Below, in pieces: positions 26,353-34,580 of a DNA stretch of 64,000 nucleotides. The notes beneath the pieces were generated by a model. That model saw only the letters and a program-made list of their open reading frames with translations, was not told the DNA's origin and made no database searches. Source of the DNA: Ardenticatenaceae bacterium (GTDB taxonomy: Bacteria; Chloroflexota; Anaerolineae; Promineifilales; Promineifilaceae). The translations under genes were made by a program, and so were the position numbers. The stretch spans positions 682,001-746,000 of the forward strand of contig JACKCB010000002.1 of the NCBI GenBank assembly GCA_020634235.1. Reading direction: 5' to 3'. Numbering within the stretch: the first letter of the stretch is position 1; each line of letters opens with the position of its first letter.

Positions 26353-26613
26353 ATGGCTCGAGGTCGTATCGTCATTGATGTAGAGCGCTGCAAAGGGTGT
26401 GAGTTATGTATTTCGGCCTGTCCCCCGGAAGTTATTGCCCTGGCCGATGAACTGAACAGCAAAGGGTACCGGCCGGTCATCTTGTTAGATCCGGAACATG
26501 AGTGCACCGGCTGCGCCTTGTGCGCCACCGTCTGCCCAGACGGCTGCATCACCGTATACCGTGAATTGCCTGCCCCAAAGGAGGTCAAAGAAAATGCCAC
26601 AGCAATTGCTTAA
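26353..26613 (+). CDS. korD: 2-oxoacid:ferredoxin oxidoreductase delta subunit (2x[4Fe-4S] ferredoxin)
   Basis: The 86-residue ferredoxin-like protein has two CxxCxxCxxxCP clusters: CKGCELCISACP near 13-24 and CTGCALCATVCP near 55-66. It is the electron-transfer subunit of a KorABCD/VorABCD-type enzyme. A strong AGGAGG precedes the ATG by 8 bases. Its 3' end overlaps the alpha-subunit start by 20 bases, indicating translational coupling. Which oxoacid is used (2-oxoglutarate, branched-chain or other) cannot be read from this subunit, so the symbol is provisional. Confidence 0.88.
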   Translation: MARGRIVIDVERCKGCELCISACPPEVIALADELNSKGYRPVILLDPEHECTGCALCATVCPDGCITVYRELPAPKEVKENATAIA

Positions 26614-27700
26614 GGGAAATGTGGCGTTCGCCGAAGCCGCTGTGCGGGCAGGTTGCGAGGCTTATTTTGGTTATCCCATCACCCCGCAAACTGAATTATT
26701 AGAGCATATGTCAAAACGGATGGTGGAGCTAGGCCGTGTCTTTTTGCAAGCTGAAAGTGAAGTGGCAGCCATCAACATGGTGTATGGCGCCGCCGCGGCC
26801 GGGGCCCGGGTGATGACCTCTTCCAGCAGCCCCGGCATCAGCCTGATGCAAGAGGGCTTCAGCTACATTGCCGGGTCCGAAGTGCCGGTTGTGGTGGTGG
26901 ATGTTGTGCGCGGTGGCCCCGGGCTGGGCAACATCCAGCCCAGTCAATCCGACTATAACCAGGTGACCAAGACGGCCGGGCATGGTGATTTCCATCCCAT
27001 TGTGCTGGCCCCTTCCACCGTGCAAGAGGCTATCGACCTGACCGTGCTGGCCTTTGACCTGGCCGACAAATACCGCACGCTGGTCATTGTGGTGGCCGAT
27101 GGGGCCATTGGCCAGATGATGGAGCCGGCCGAATTCCCGCCCATGCAGCCGCTGGCCAAAAGGCCGGCCTGGGCCCTGACGGGCGCCGAGGGGCGCGAAA
27201 AGAATCTCGTTTCCTCGATTTACCTGGGAGCCAATAATCTGGAGGCGTTTAACCAGAAGCTGCAGCGTAAGCTGGCGGCTATTGCCGCCAATGAAGTGCG
27301 CTACGATGAGGCGTATGTCGACGACGCCGATGTGCTGCTGGTGGCCTTTGGTACGGCGGCGCGCGTGGCGCGCACGGCAGTCCAGCGGCTGCGTAAAGAG
27401 GGGCTGCGGGTTGGTTTGCTCCGGCCGGTGACCCTCTGGCCCTTCCCGGAAGAACGGCTGATCGAGCTGGCAGACCGGAGCAAGGCCATTCTGGTGGTGG
27501 AAATGAATGCCGGGCAGATGCTGCAAGACGTCCGCGCTGCCGTCGGCCGGCAGGTCCCCATCCAGTTCCTGGGCCGCATGGGCGGGGCGATTCCCATGCC
27601 CGAAGATGTTGAGGAAGAGGTACGCAATTTGCTGGCTAAATTGCCCAAGCCTTCGGAAGTTCCCGTGCTGGAGGGCCACAATGGTCACCTTAGTAACTGA
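26594..27700 (+). CDS. korA: 2-oxoacid:ferredoxin oxidoreductase subunit alpha
   Basis: The 368-residue protein carries the alpha-subunit pyrimidine-binding and transketolase-C-like domains. The N-terminus reads LLKGNVAFAEAAVRAGC, followed by YFGYPITPQTELLEHM, the family signature. Conserved GGPGLGNIQPSQSDY is at about 101-115, and DVLLVAFGTAARVARTAV lies near 250. The enzyme oxidises 2-oxoacids to acyl-CoA and CO2 with reduction of ferredoxin, or runs in the reverse, CO2-fixing direction. The ATG at 26594 is preceded by AAAGGAGG and overlaps korD by 20 bases; the next gene in turn overlaps this one by 20 bases. Confidence 0.92.
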   Translation: MPQQLLKGNVAFAEAAVRAGCEAYFGYPITPQTELLEHMSKRMVELGRVFLQAESEVAAINMVYGAAAAGARVMTSSSSPGISLMQEGFSYIAGSEVPVVVVDVVRGGPGLGNIQPSQSDYNQVTKTAGHGDFHPIVLAPSTVQEAIDLTVLAFDLADKYRTLVIVVADGAIGQMMEPAEFPPMQPLAKRPAWALTGAEGREKNLVSSIYLGANNLEAFNQKLQRKLAAIAANEVRYDEAYVDDADVLLVAFGTAARVARTAVQRLRKEGLRVGLLRPVTLWPFPEERLIELADRSKAILVVEMNAGQMLQDVRAAVGRQVPIQFLGRMGGAIPMPEDVEEEVRNLLAKLPKPSEVPVLEGHNGHLSN

Positions 27701-28463
27701 AAAACTCGTCTACGAACGTCCACGCTCACTGGACAGCGTGGCTACCCATTACTGCCCGGGCTGCACCCACGGCACGGCGCACCGCCTGGTGGCCGAAGTG
27801 CTGGATGAACTGAATCTGCGCGAGAAAGCGATTCTGGTCGCCTCTGTGGGCTGTTCTGTTTTTGCCTATAACTACTTTGATATTGACGCCTGCGAAGCGG
27901 CGCACGGCCGTGCCCCGGCCATGGCGACCGGTGTCAAACGGGTTCACCCGGACAAGTTTGTTTTTACTTACCAGGGAGATGGCGACCTGGCATCTATTGG
28001 CATGGGGGAGATTATTCACGCCGCGGCCCGGGGTGAGAAGATCTCGGTCATCTTTGTCAACAACGCCATCTATGGCATGACCGGCGGCCAGATGGCCCCC
28101 ACAACGCTGGCGGGACAGAAGACGACATCCTCACCGCTGGGGCGAGATGTGGCCCTGACCGGCCAGCCAATGCGCATGGCAGAACTGCTGGGCAGCCTGC
28201 CGGGCACGGTGTATGCGGTGCGCCGCAGCCTGCACGATGCGCGTCATGTCATCCAGGCCAAGAAGGCGATCACCACCGCTTTTGAAGCACAGCTCAAGGG
28301 CCTGGGTTTTAGTATTGTGGAATTGCTTTCTTCCTGCCCCACTAACTGGGGGTTGGATCCGTGCGATGCGCTGGATTGGGTGCGCGATAACATGGTCCCG
28401 TATTATCCGCTGGGCGACTTTAAGGTGGCCGAAGAGCTGCAAACGAAACGCGGCCGGGGCTAG
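27681..28463 (+). CDS. korB: 2-oxoacid:ferredoxin oxidoreductase subunit beta (TPP-binding)
   Basis: The 260-residue beta subunit binds thiamine diphosphate. It has YCPGCTHGTAHRL near 24-36 and the TPP/Mg motif GDGDLASIGMGE near 96-107, followed by NNAIYGMTGGQMAPTT. With korA and korD it forms the core of the oxidoreductase. The ATG lies inside the 3' end of korA (20-base overlap). A large RNA stem-loop (28473-28546) separates it from the aminotransferase gene. Confidence 0.92.
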   Translation: MVTLVTEKLVYERPRSLDSVATHYCPGCTHGTAHRLVAEVLDELNLREKAILVASVGCSVFAYNYFDIDACEAAHGRAPAMATGVKRVHPDKFVFTYQGDGDLASIGMGEIIHAAARGEKISVIFVNNAIYGMTGGQMAPTTLAGQKTTSSPLGRDVALTGQPMRMAELLGSLPGTVYAVRRSLHDARHVIQAKKAITTAFEAQLKGLGFSIVELLSSCPTNWGLDPCDALDWVRDNMVPYYPLGDFKVAEELQTKRGRG

Positions 28464-28472
28464 AAAAAGGCT

Positions 28473-28546
28473 GGTAAATGGCTAAGACAATGCCAGGCGC
28501 ACCGGGCAGCCACTTGAACTGCCTGGTGTGCCTTATCCCATTTACC
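28473..28546 (+). promoter_or_regulatory. Large nested stem-loop between korB and the aminotransferase gene
   Basis: GGTAAATGG (28473-28481) pairs perfectly with CCATTTACC (28538-28546). Inside, AGGCGCACCGGGCAG (28495-28509) pairs with CTGCCTGGTGTGCCT (28519-28533), with two mismatched positions that read as G-U/C-A type, around a 9-base loop. No T-tract follows, so it is probably an mRNA-stabilising or processing hairpin that sets the ratio of korDAB to downstream transcript. Confidence 0.6.
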
Positions 28547-28572
28547 CATGTTTACAATAAGGAGCGCAATCA

Positions 28573-29871
28573 ATGACTACTCCCTGGCAACAACGTTACT
28601 CACAACGTATGAAGTGGATGGGCAGTTCCATCATCCGGGAACTGCTGAAGCTGACGGAAAAGCCGGACATTATCTCGTTTGCTGGTGGGCTGCCGGCCCC
28701 TGAGGTGTTTCCGGTGAAGGAGTTTGAAGCGGCCACGCAGCAGGTGCTGGCCGAACATGGCAGCCGGGCGCTGCAATATGGCACGACGGAGGGGTACGGG
28801 CCGCTGCGCGAGTATATTGTGCGGCGAATGTCGCGCTATGGTATTGAAGCGGAGCCGGAGAATGTGTTGATTACCAGTGGGTCACAGCAGGCGCTGGACC
28901 TGATTGGCAAGATTCTGATTAACCCTGGTGACCTGATCCTCACTGAACAGCCGACGTATGTGGGAGCGATACAGGCGTGGCGGGCGTATCAGGCGGAGTT
29001 TGCCACGGTGCCTATTGATGATGAGGGGCTGCGCACGGATTTGCTGGAGGAGGCGCTGTGTGCCGGGCCGAAGTTCATGTACATTTTGCCGAATTTCCAG
29101 AACCCGGCCGGGGTGACCCTCTCCCTGAAGCGCCGCATGAAGCTGCTGGAAATTGCCGACCGCTACGGTATCCCCATTATCGAAGATGACCCCTACGGCC
29201 AACTGCGCTACGAAGGGGACCACCTGCCCTCGCTGGTGGCCTTAGATGCCCAGAAGCTGAATGGGCGGGGGGTCTCTGGCAATGGCATGGGCTTCTTCCG
29301 CGGCAACGTTATCTACCTGAGCACCTTCTCCAAGACGCTGGCGCCTGGCCTGCGCCTGGGCTGGGTGGTTGCCCCTAAGGAAGTGATAAAGCGCTGCGTG
29401 ATGGGCAAACAGGGTATGGACCTGCACACCAGTACCTTTGTGCAGATGGTGGCCTATGAAGTGATTAAGGATGGCTTCCTGGATGAGCATGTGCGCCATA
29501 TTCGCCGCGTTTATCGCGAGCGGCGAGATGTGATGCTGGCCGCCATGGAGCGCTACTTCCCGCCGGAGGTCCATTGGACCATCCCGGCCGGGGGTCTCTT
29601 CCTGTGGATCACCCTGCCGGAGAGCCTGAACACAACCCAACTGCTGGAAAAGGCGGTGGAAAACAAGGTGGCCTATGTGCCCGGCTCAGCCTTCGACCCG
29701 GCCGGGGACTCACTCAACACCGCTCGCCTCAACTTCTCCAATGCCCGGCCGGAAAACATCGAACTGGGCATCAAGCGGCTGGGCCAGGTGTTTGAGACAG
29801 CCATCCAGCAAGGGCTGACCAGAGAGACATCTCCCATCGTCACCGACGTGCAGTTGTTGGGCGTGAACTAA
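28573..29871 (+). CDS. PLP-dependent aminotransferase, class I/II (2-aminoadipate/LysN-like or MocR-less type)
   Basis: The 432-residue fold-type I aminotransferase has FAGGLPAPEVFP near 36-47, YGTTEGYGPLREYI near 70-83, the ITSGSQQALDLIGK block near 99, NPAGVTLS near 178, and the PLP-binding lysine in STFSKTLAPGLRLGW near 250-265. It resembles enzymes transaminating 2-aminoadipate, branched-chain or aromatic amino acids. Its position inside the oxoacid:ferredoxin oxidoreductase operon suggests that it supplies or removes the oxoacid: amino acid to oxoacid to acyl-CoA. There is a good site AAGGAG before the ATG. Confidence 0.9.
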   Translation: MTTPWQQRYSQRMKWMGSSIIRELLKLTEKPDIISFAGGLPAPEVFPVKEFEAATQQVLAEHGSRALQYGTTEGYGPLREYIVRRMSRYGIEAEPENVLITSGSQQALDLIGKILINPGDLILTEQPTYVGAIQAWRAYQAEFATVPIDDEGLRTDLLEEALCAGPKFMYILPNFQNPAGVTLSLKRRMKLLEIADRYGIPIIEDDPYGQLRYEGDHLPSLVALDAQKLNGRGVSGNGMGFFRGNVIYLSTFSKTLAPGLRLGWVVAPKEVIKRCVMGKQGMDLHTSTFVQMVAYEVIKDGFLDEHVRHIRRVYRERRDVMLAAMERYFPPEVHWTIPAGGLFLWITLPESLNTTQLLEKAVENKVAYVPGSAFDPAGDSLNTARLNFSNARPENIELGIKRLGQVFETAIQQGLTRETSPIVTDVQLLGVN

Positions 29872-30005
29872 CCAATAGCGTGTGCGGCGAGATGGCGTAG
29901 CATGCGGTGCGGCGCAGCCCAATCAAAGCGAGCGCGTGGCAGCGCAGCCTCTACGGACAACAGACGTGCTGCGCCATCCCGCTGCCCATTACGAGGCAAT
30001 CATTC

Positions 30006-30557
30006 ATGGAAACATCAATCGTCATTTCTGGATTCGGCGGGCAGGGAGTGCTTTTTGCCGGGCAACTGCTGGCTTACGCGGGGATGGACAGCGGGTATCA
30101 TGTCACCTGGATCCCTTCTTACGGCCCGGAAATGCGTGGCGGCACGGCCAACTGCACGGTCATCATTAGCCAGGAGGCAATCGGCGCGCCAATTGTCTCC
30201 CGGCCGGATATCGTCATAGCCCTCAACCTGCCCTCCTTCGAGAAATATGAAGACCTGGTCAAGCCGGGTGGGCTTTTTGTGGTCAACAGTTCGCTGGTAG
30301 ACACCCCCGTAACTCGCACCGACATCGACGTCGTCTATGTGCCGGTGAACGAGATTGCCGAGACATATGGCACAAACAAGATGCTAAACATGGCCGCCCT
30401 GGGGGCCTTGCTGGCCCACCGGCCGGTGCTGACCCTGGCCGCCCTGGAAGAAGCGCTGCGCGATCACCTGCCGGCTTCCAAAGCCGCCCTGATTGAGGGT
30501 AACATCGCGGTGCTGCTCCAGGGACATGCCCAGGCCCTCACCCCGGCCGGGGAGTAA
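30006..30557 (+). CDS. korC: 2-oxoacid:ferredoxin oxidoreductase subunit gamma
   Basis: The 183-residue gamma subunit starts with IVISGFGGQGVLFAGQLLAYAG, containing the family's GFGGQG loop. It continues with YGPEMRGGTANCTVIIS near 42-58, also diagnostic. It completes the korDAB set after the aminotransferase and makes a four-subunit enzyme likely. The open frame upstream of 30006 has no family sequence, so the ATG at 30006 is chosen although the ribosome-binding site is weak. Confidence 0.9.
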   Translation: METSIVISGFGGQGVLFAGQLLAYAGMDSGYHVTWIPSYGPEMRGGTANCTVIISQEAIGAPIVSRPDIVIALNLPSFEKYEDLVKPGGLFVVNSSLVDTPVTRTDIDVVYVPVNEIAETYGTNKMLNMAALGALLAHRPVLTLAALEEALRDHLPASKAALIEGNIAVLLQGHAQALTPAGE

Positions 30558-30678
30558 CCCAGTCCAGGACCGCGGCAACAAGCAGCCGGCCCATTTTGTC
30601 AGGTCAGTGTGCTACACATCACGCGTATAGCACCCAGATTCCCAATTGCGCCTTACGCCTCACCAGACAGGAGGTGCC

Positions 30679-31584
30679 ATGTTCAAGAGAATCCTTGTTC
30701 CGCTAGATGGGTCTAGCCTGGCCGAGCAGGCCCTAAAACCAGCCCTGGCCCTGGCCCGCCGCTCCGGCGGGCAGATCCTGCTGCTGCGCATTCCCGCCTT
30801 TCAACAGGCCATTGTCCCCGACCCGGCCGGGCAAGCCCTTGTCTGGCCCGAGATCGACGGCGAAAACAGCCGCATCGAAGCCGCCGACTATCTGCGCAAC
30901 ATCCAACGCATCAACCCCCAGATAACCATGCGCACCCTGGTCATAGACGGCGACGAGGCCAGCACCATCATCGACACCGCCCAAGAGCAAGATGTCAACC
31001 TAATTGTTATGTCAACGCATGGCTACTCAGGATTCACACGCTGGATGCTGGGCAGCGTCACCGAAAAAGTGCTGCGCCAGGCCCCCTGCCCCGTACTCGT
31101 CGTGCGCTCCGCCAACCCAATCACAAAAGTCGTCATCGCCCTCGACGGATCCTTGCTCTCCGAACAAGCCCTGGATCCGGGACTGGAAGTAGCCCATCAA
31201 CTGGAGGCCGAAGTCACCCTGCTGCGCGTCTATCACGGCGGCAGCCTGCGCGAAGAAGAGCGGGTCCAGCTCGATTGGACAGAATCCGGCCTAAACCAGC
31301 GGCTGCACGAAAGCGTCCGCGAAAGCGTCCGCGCCTACCTGGAACAGACGGCGCTGCACACCAAACGCCCCGGCCAGGAGATCGACTACATCGTGCTAGA
31401 TGGCGCGCCCGCCCAAACCATCCTGGATTACATCGATGTCCAGGGCACAGACCTGGTGGTAATGGCCACCCACGGCCGCGGCGGTTTGCGCCGTTGGGTA
31501 TACGGCAGCATCACTGAGAAAGTCATGCGCAGTGCCAACTGCAGCATGCTCATCATTCGTCCGCCAGCAGAGGATCTGGCCTAA
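30679..31584 (+). CDS. Universal stress protein with two USP domains
   Basis: The 301-residue protein is a tandem of two UspA-like domains (about 1-147 and 150-298). Each has the ATP-binding pattern: STHGYSGFTRWMLGSVTE near 113-130 and ATHGRGGLRRWVYGSITE near 264-281. Such proteins bind ATP or AMP and respond to energy or oxygen stress. AGGAGGTGCC before the ATG is a strong start site. The gene is separated from korC by about 120 bases, so it is probably a separate unit. Confidence 0.92.
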   Translation: MFKRILVPLDGSSLAEQALKPALALARRSGGQILLLRIPAFQQAIVPDPAGQALVWPEIDGENSRIEAADYLRNIQRINPQITMRTLVIDGDEASTIIDTAQEQDVNLIVMSTHGYSGFTRWMLGSVTEKVLRQAPCPVLVVRSANPITKVVIALDGSLLSEQALDPGLEVAHQLEAEVTLLRVYHGGSLREEERVQLDWTESGLNQRLHESVRESVRAYLEQTALHTKRPGQEIDYIVLDGAPAQTILDYIDVQGTDLVVMATHGRGGLRRWVYGSITEKVMRSANCSMLIIRPPAEDLA

Positions 31585-31742
31585 ACGCTCGTTTCTCACT
31601 TGCCTGGCAAGGTTGGTCCAACTGGCACAAGCGTGATGCCCCCATCCATTGCGCGTCTGGCCCGTGCCGGCACTGCCCCCGGCCGGGCTGGGCACCATAA
31701 TCCGGCTGCCCCACCGGGGCGCTGTTGAAAACAGGGAAACCG

Positions 31743-32762
31743 ATGCCTGTCAAAACACGATCTCGTAACCCCAACAATCCGCGGCACACATCCCAACCCC
31801 AAACTCACCCACACGCCGCCTCAAACCAACACCCAGACCCCACAGCCATCATCCAACGCGCCAGGTCAGAGCCACAAACACTAACGCCGCACGATGTGTT
31901 GTGGCTGCAGCGGACCGTCGGCAACCAGGCTGTGCTGCAAACATTGGGTACAGGCGGGCCGGGCACAGGCCAAACCCCAACCATCCAGCGCAAGTGGGGC
32001 AGCCCCAAAAAACGGTACGACGACGCCATAACCTACCTGAACAACATAAACGCCGGCCTGGGCGGAACGGTCAGGAACAACACCAGCCGCTTTCGCGATG
32101 GCCACCGAATCTCGCTGGGGCAAACCGGCCGGGCAATCACCGACCTCGGCAAACGCGACGCCCTACGCGCCTTACTGCTGTGCCTGGTCGCCTTCGGCCT
32201 GAGAAACCAACTGGCCAACGCCAAAACCGAATACGGAGCAGCCAGCAGAGCCGACATCGACGATGCCATCCAAAGCTGGTGGCCCATCGACGGCAGAGGA
32301 GCGGCAGACATTGCCACCGCCGCCGCCACCGCGCCAGACCTGGGTGCCCTAAACCTGGCTCTCGGCCGCCGCGGGACATTCAAGACGGCTATCACCTGCT
32401 ATTGGACGGTCGCGTATTGGGCGTTCAAGGCAGGGGTGGTGTCTATGCGTTTTCTGCGCGATTGGGATGAAGGGCTCAACCCCTTCAAGGCCAAAGATAC
32501 CCTGCTTCCCAATCCCACACAGTACGCCTCCCCGCATAACGTCCCGGCCGGGCACACAGTTGGCTTTTTCATCCACGACTACTGCGTCCACTTTGCCGTC
32601 TCCACCGGTGGCGGCATGTGCGCCGGCACCAACGCCGCGGCTCTTGGCCACCCCAACCACGCCATCCTCAGCATCGACCAGATCTGCCAGGCCTTCGACC
32701 GGCGTGAGGGCCGCACAAACGCCTGCGCCGTCAAGGCCCAACTCATCCCCAACCCCTATTAG
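31743..32762 (+). CDS. Possible eCIS-type cargo protein with papain-like (NlpC/P60-type?) C-terminal domain
   Basis: The ~339-residue protein begins with a low-complexity basic/Gln-rich region (about 1-55). A helix reading DVLWLQRTVGNQAVLQ (about residues 51-66) follows, a pattern also found in proteins associated with extracellular contractile injection systems (LQRxxGNxAV, often with DUF4157). The C-terminal ~200 residues have AITCYWTVAYWAF (candidate catalytic Cys, about 219-231) and PAGHTVGFFIHDYCVHFAVSTGGG (candidate His near 285), which resembles the Cys/His arrangement of NlpC/P60-type peptidases. Both domain calls are by eye. No signal peptide is seen. No injection-system structural genes are in the window. 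The ATG at 31743 has an AGGG site nearby; the open frame begins with TTG at 31725. Confidence 0.6.
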   Translation: MPVKTRSRNPNNPRHTSQPQTHPHAASNQHPDPTAIIQRARSEPQTLTPHDVLWLQRTVGNQAVLQTLGTGGPGTGQTPTIQRKWGSPKKRYDDAITYLNNINAGLGGTVRNNTSRFRDGHRISLGQTGRAITDLGKRDALRALLLCLVAFGLRNQLANAKTEYGAASRADIDDAIQSWWPIDGRGAADIATAAATAPDLGALNLALGRRGTFKTAITCYWTVAYWAFKAGVVSMRFLRDWDEGLNPFKAKDTLLPNPTQYASPHNVPAGHTVGFFIHDYCVHFAVSTGGGMCAGTNAAALGHPNHAILSIDQICQAFDRREGRTNACAVKAQLIPNPY

Positions 32763-32795
32763 GCAAACCAGCAAAACACTGCCCAAAGGACAACC

Positions 32796-33359
32796 ATGGA
32801 AGAACAACTGCGCCAGGCTTTCAAATACCTAAATCGGGTCATGGTGCCACTATGGCGGCTGGGGCTGGGGCCGTTGATCAACATCTGGCCCTCGGTAGGC
32901 GGCCAGATCATGGTCATCATGCACATTGGCCGCAAGAGCGGGCTGCGCCGCTACACGCCGGTGAACTACGCCCTGGTAGATGGCGAACTCTACTGCACCG
33001 CCGGCTTCGGCAAGATTTCCGACTGGTACCGCAACATCAAGGCCCATCCCCAGGTGGAAGTCTGGCTGCCAGACGGCTGGTGGGCAGGCGAAGTAGCAGA
33101 GATTGGCCCGGGGGAGCGCCGCCTTTGGCTGCTGCGCCAGGTACTCATCGGCAGTGGCTTTGCCGCCCGGCTGGCCAATATCAACCCCCACACCATCACC
33201 GATGCGGCCCTGGCTGAGAGCACAGCCAGCTATCGCCTGCTGCACATTCACCGCACCGCGCCCTGCACCGGCCGGGGTGGGCCAGGTGAGTATGCCTGGG
33301 TCTGGCCCGTCGCCACCATGATCTTGCTGCCACTGGTCCTGCGCCGCCGCCGGCGCTAA
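32796..33359 (+). CDS. Deazaflavin-dependent nitroreductase-family (DDN-like) protein with C-terminal membrane anchor
   Basis: The 187-residue protein has the split-barrel pattern of the F420/deazaflavin-dependent nitroreductase group: IMVIMHIGRKSGLRRYTPVNYALVDG near 38-63, then GKISDWYRNIKAHPQVEVWLPDG near 72-94. It would use a reduced deazaflavin or flavin cofactor for reduction of a quinone or nitro-type substrate. Unusually, the C-terminus has a hydrophobic segment ending in Arg residues (VATMILLPLVLRRRRR), which should anchor it in the membrane with the active domain inside. A site AAAGGA precedes the ATG. Confidence 0.8.
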   Translation: MEEQLRQAFKYLNRVMVPLWRLGLGPLINIWPSVGGQIMVIMHIGRKSGLRRYTPVNYALVDGELYCTAGFGKISDWYRNIKAHPQVEVWLPDGWWAGEVAEIGPGERRLWLLRQVLIGSGFAARLANINPHTITDAALAESTASYRLLHIHRTAPCTGRGGPGEYAWVWPVATMILLPLVLRRRRR

Positions 33360-33628
33360 ACCCCGGCTACTTCCTCCGCAAAAACTGGTGCAATGGGCGT
33401 CACCCCCCAAAAGCCCACGGAGGAAGCACGATGCCATTTGCCCGCCGCCGCCCCGGCCGGGAGCCAGATCACCATCCAGTTCGACCGACCAGACCGTCAC
33501 CCTGACCCCGGCCCAGCCCTTCCCGGCCGGGATGAGAAACAGGCAAATTCCCGGCCGGGGCGCTTGCCCGCCACGCCCAGTAGAGGTATACGTTAGGGAA
33601 ACAACCACAAGAGCGAAGGACAGCCAGA

Positions 33629-34399
33629 ATGCAGCTAACTTACGTCGGGCACGCCACCGTCCTGCTAGAAACAGGGGGCCGGCGCATACTTACAGACCCC
33701 ATGCTGCGCAACCGTGTCACCCACCTCACCCGCCGTCCTTCCCCGGTTGCCCCCGAATGGTACAGCAGTCTGGACGCCGTCCTCATCTCTCACCTCCATT
33801 GGGACCATTTCGACACCGCCTCGCTGCGCCTGCTCGACCACAAAACCCGTTTCATCGTCCCTCTGGGCACCGCACCACTGCTGGAGAAACTCGGCTTTCG
33901 CCACGTCGAAGAGGTAAATGTCGGCGAACAAACCAATGTTGGACCGCTCACCATAACCGCCACCTACGCCGAACACGGCCGGTCGCGGCTGCCCTTTGGC
34001 CGCTCGGCCCCTTGCCTGGGCTTCCTCATCAACGGCGGCCATACCACCTACTTCCCCGGCGACACCGACCTCTTCCCGGAAATGACCGCTCTGGCACCGC
34101 AGCCCATCGACCTGGCCCTGCTGCCGGTGTGGGGCTGGGGTCCTACCCTGGGCAATGGCCACATGACCCCACAGCGCGCCGCCGAAGCCCTGACCCTGCT
34201 GCGCCCCCGGCTGGCCATTCCCATCCATTGGGGCACCTACCATCCCATCGGCATGGGCTGGCTAGACCCGGAATTCATGCGCGTGCCTCCACACACGTTT
34301 GTAACCCAGGCCGCCTTCACCGCCCCCCAGGTCAAGACGTTTGTGGTCGCCCCCGGCGAGGGCATAGACCTCACAAACTGGGTCAACGGCACTTCCTGA
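33629..34399 (+). CDS. Metallo-beta-lactamase-fold hydrolase, UlaG/YtkL-like
   Basis: The 256-residue protein starts with LTYVGHATVLLETGGRRILTDPML, the signature of the UlaG/NAPE-PLD-like MBL branch. SHLHWDHFD near 55-63 contains the HxHxDH metal site, and later metal ligands lie in AEHG (near 115), PGDTDLFPEM (near 143) and the IPIHWGTYHP His near 203. It is probably a cytoplasmic hydrolase of a lactone, phosphodiester or lipid-like substrate. It is a single gene preceded by about 270 bases containing three palindrome copies. Confidence 0.88.
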   Translation: MQLTYVGHATVLLETGGRRILTDPMLRNRVTHLTRRPSPVAPEWYSSLDAVLISHLHWDHFDTASLRLLDHKTRFIVPLGTAPLLEKLGFRHVEEVNVGEQTNVGPLTITATYAEHGRSRLPFGRSAPCLGFLINGGHTTYFPGDTDLFPEMTALAPQPIDLALLPVWGWGPTLGNGHMTPQRAAEALTLLRPRLAIPIHWGTYHPIGMGWLDPEFMRVPPHTFVTQAAFTAPQVKTFVVAPGEGIDLTNWVNGTS

Positions 34400-34491
34400 G
34401 CGGTAAGAACAGTACGGCGGGGGGTGGGTCCCGGCCGGGGTGCCCCCAAATTTACCCTGCCCAAAAAAGATCGATTTTCCGCAAATGATTG

Positions 34492-34497
34492 TATAAT
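34492..34497 (+). promoter_or_regulatory. -10 element upstream of the HEAT-repeat gene
   Basis: TATAAT (perfect consensus) is preceded by TTG directly adjacent and lies 84 bases before the HEAT-repeat start codon in an AT-rich island. No matching -35 hexamer is found 16-18 bases upstream, so the call rests on the -10 alone. Confidence 0.45.
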
Positions 34498-34580
34498 GCA
34501 CATAGGGGCGAGCGACACAGGCAGGCCTAAACACCCAGCAAAAACGAATAAGGAACTGTGCGATAGGAGGATTATTGGTC

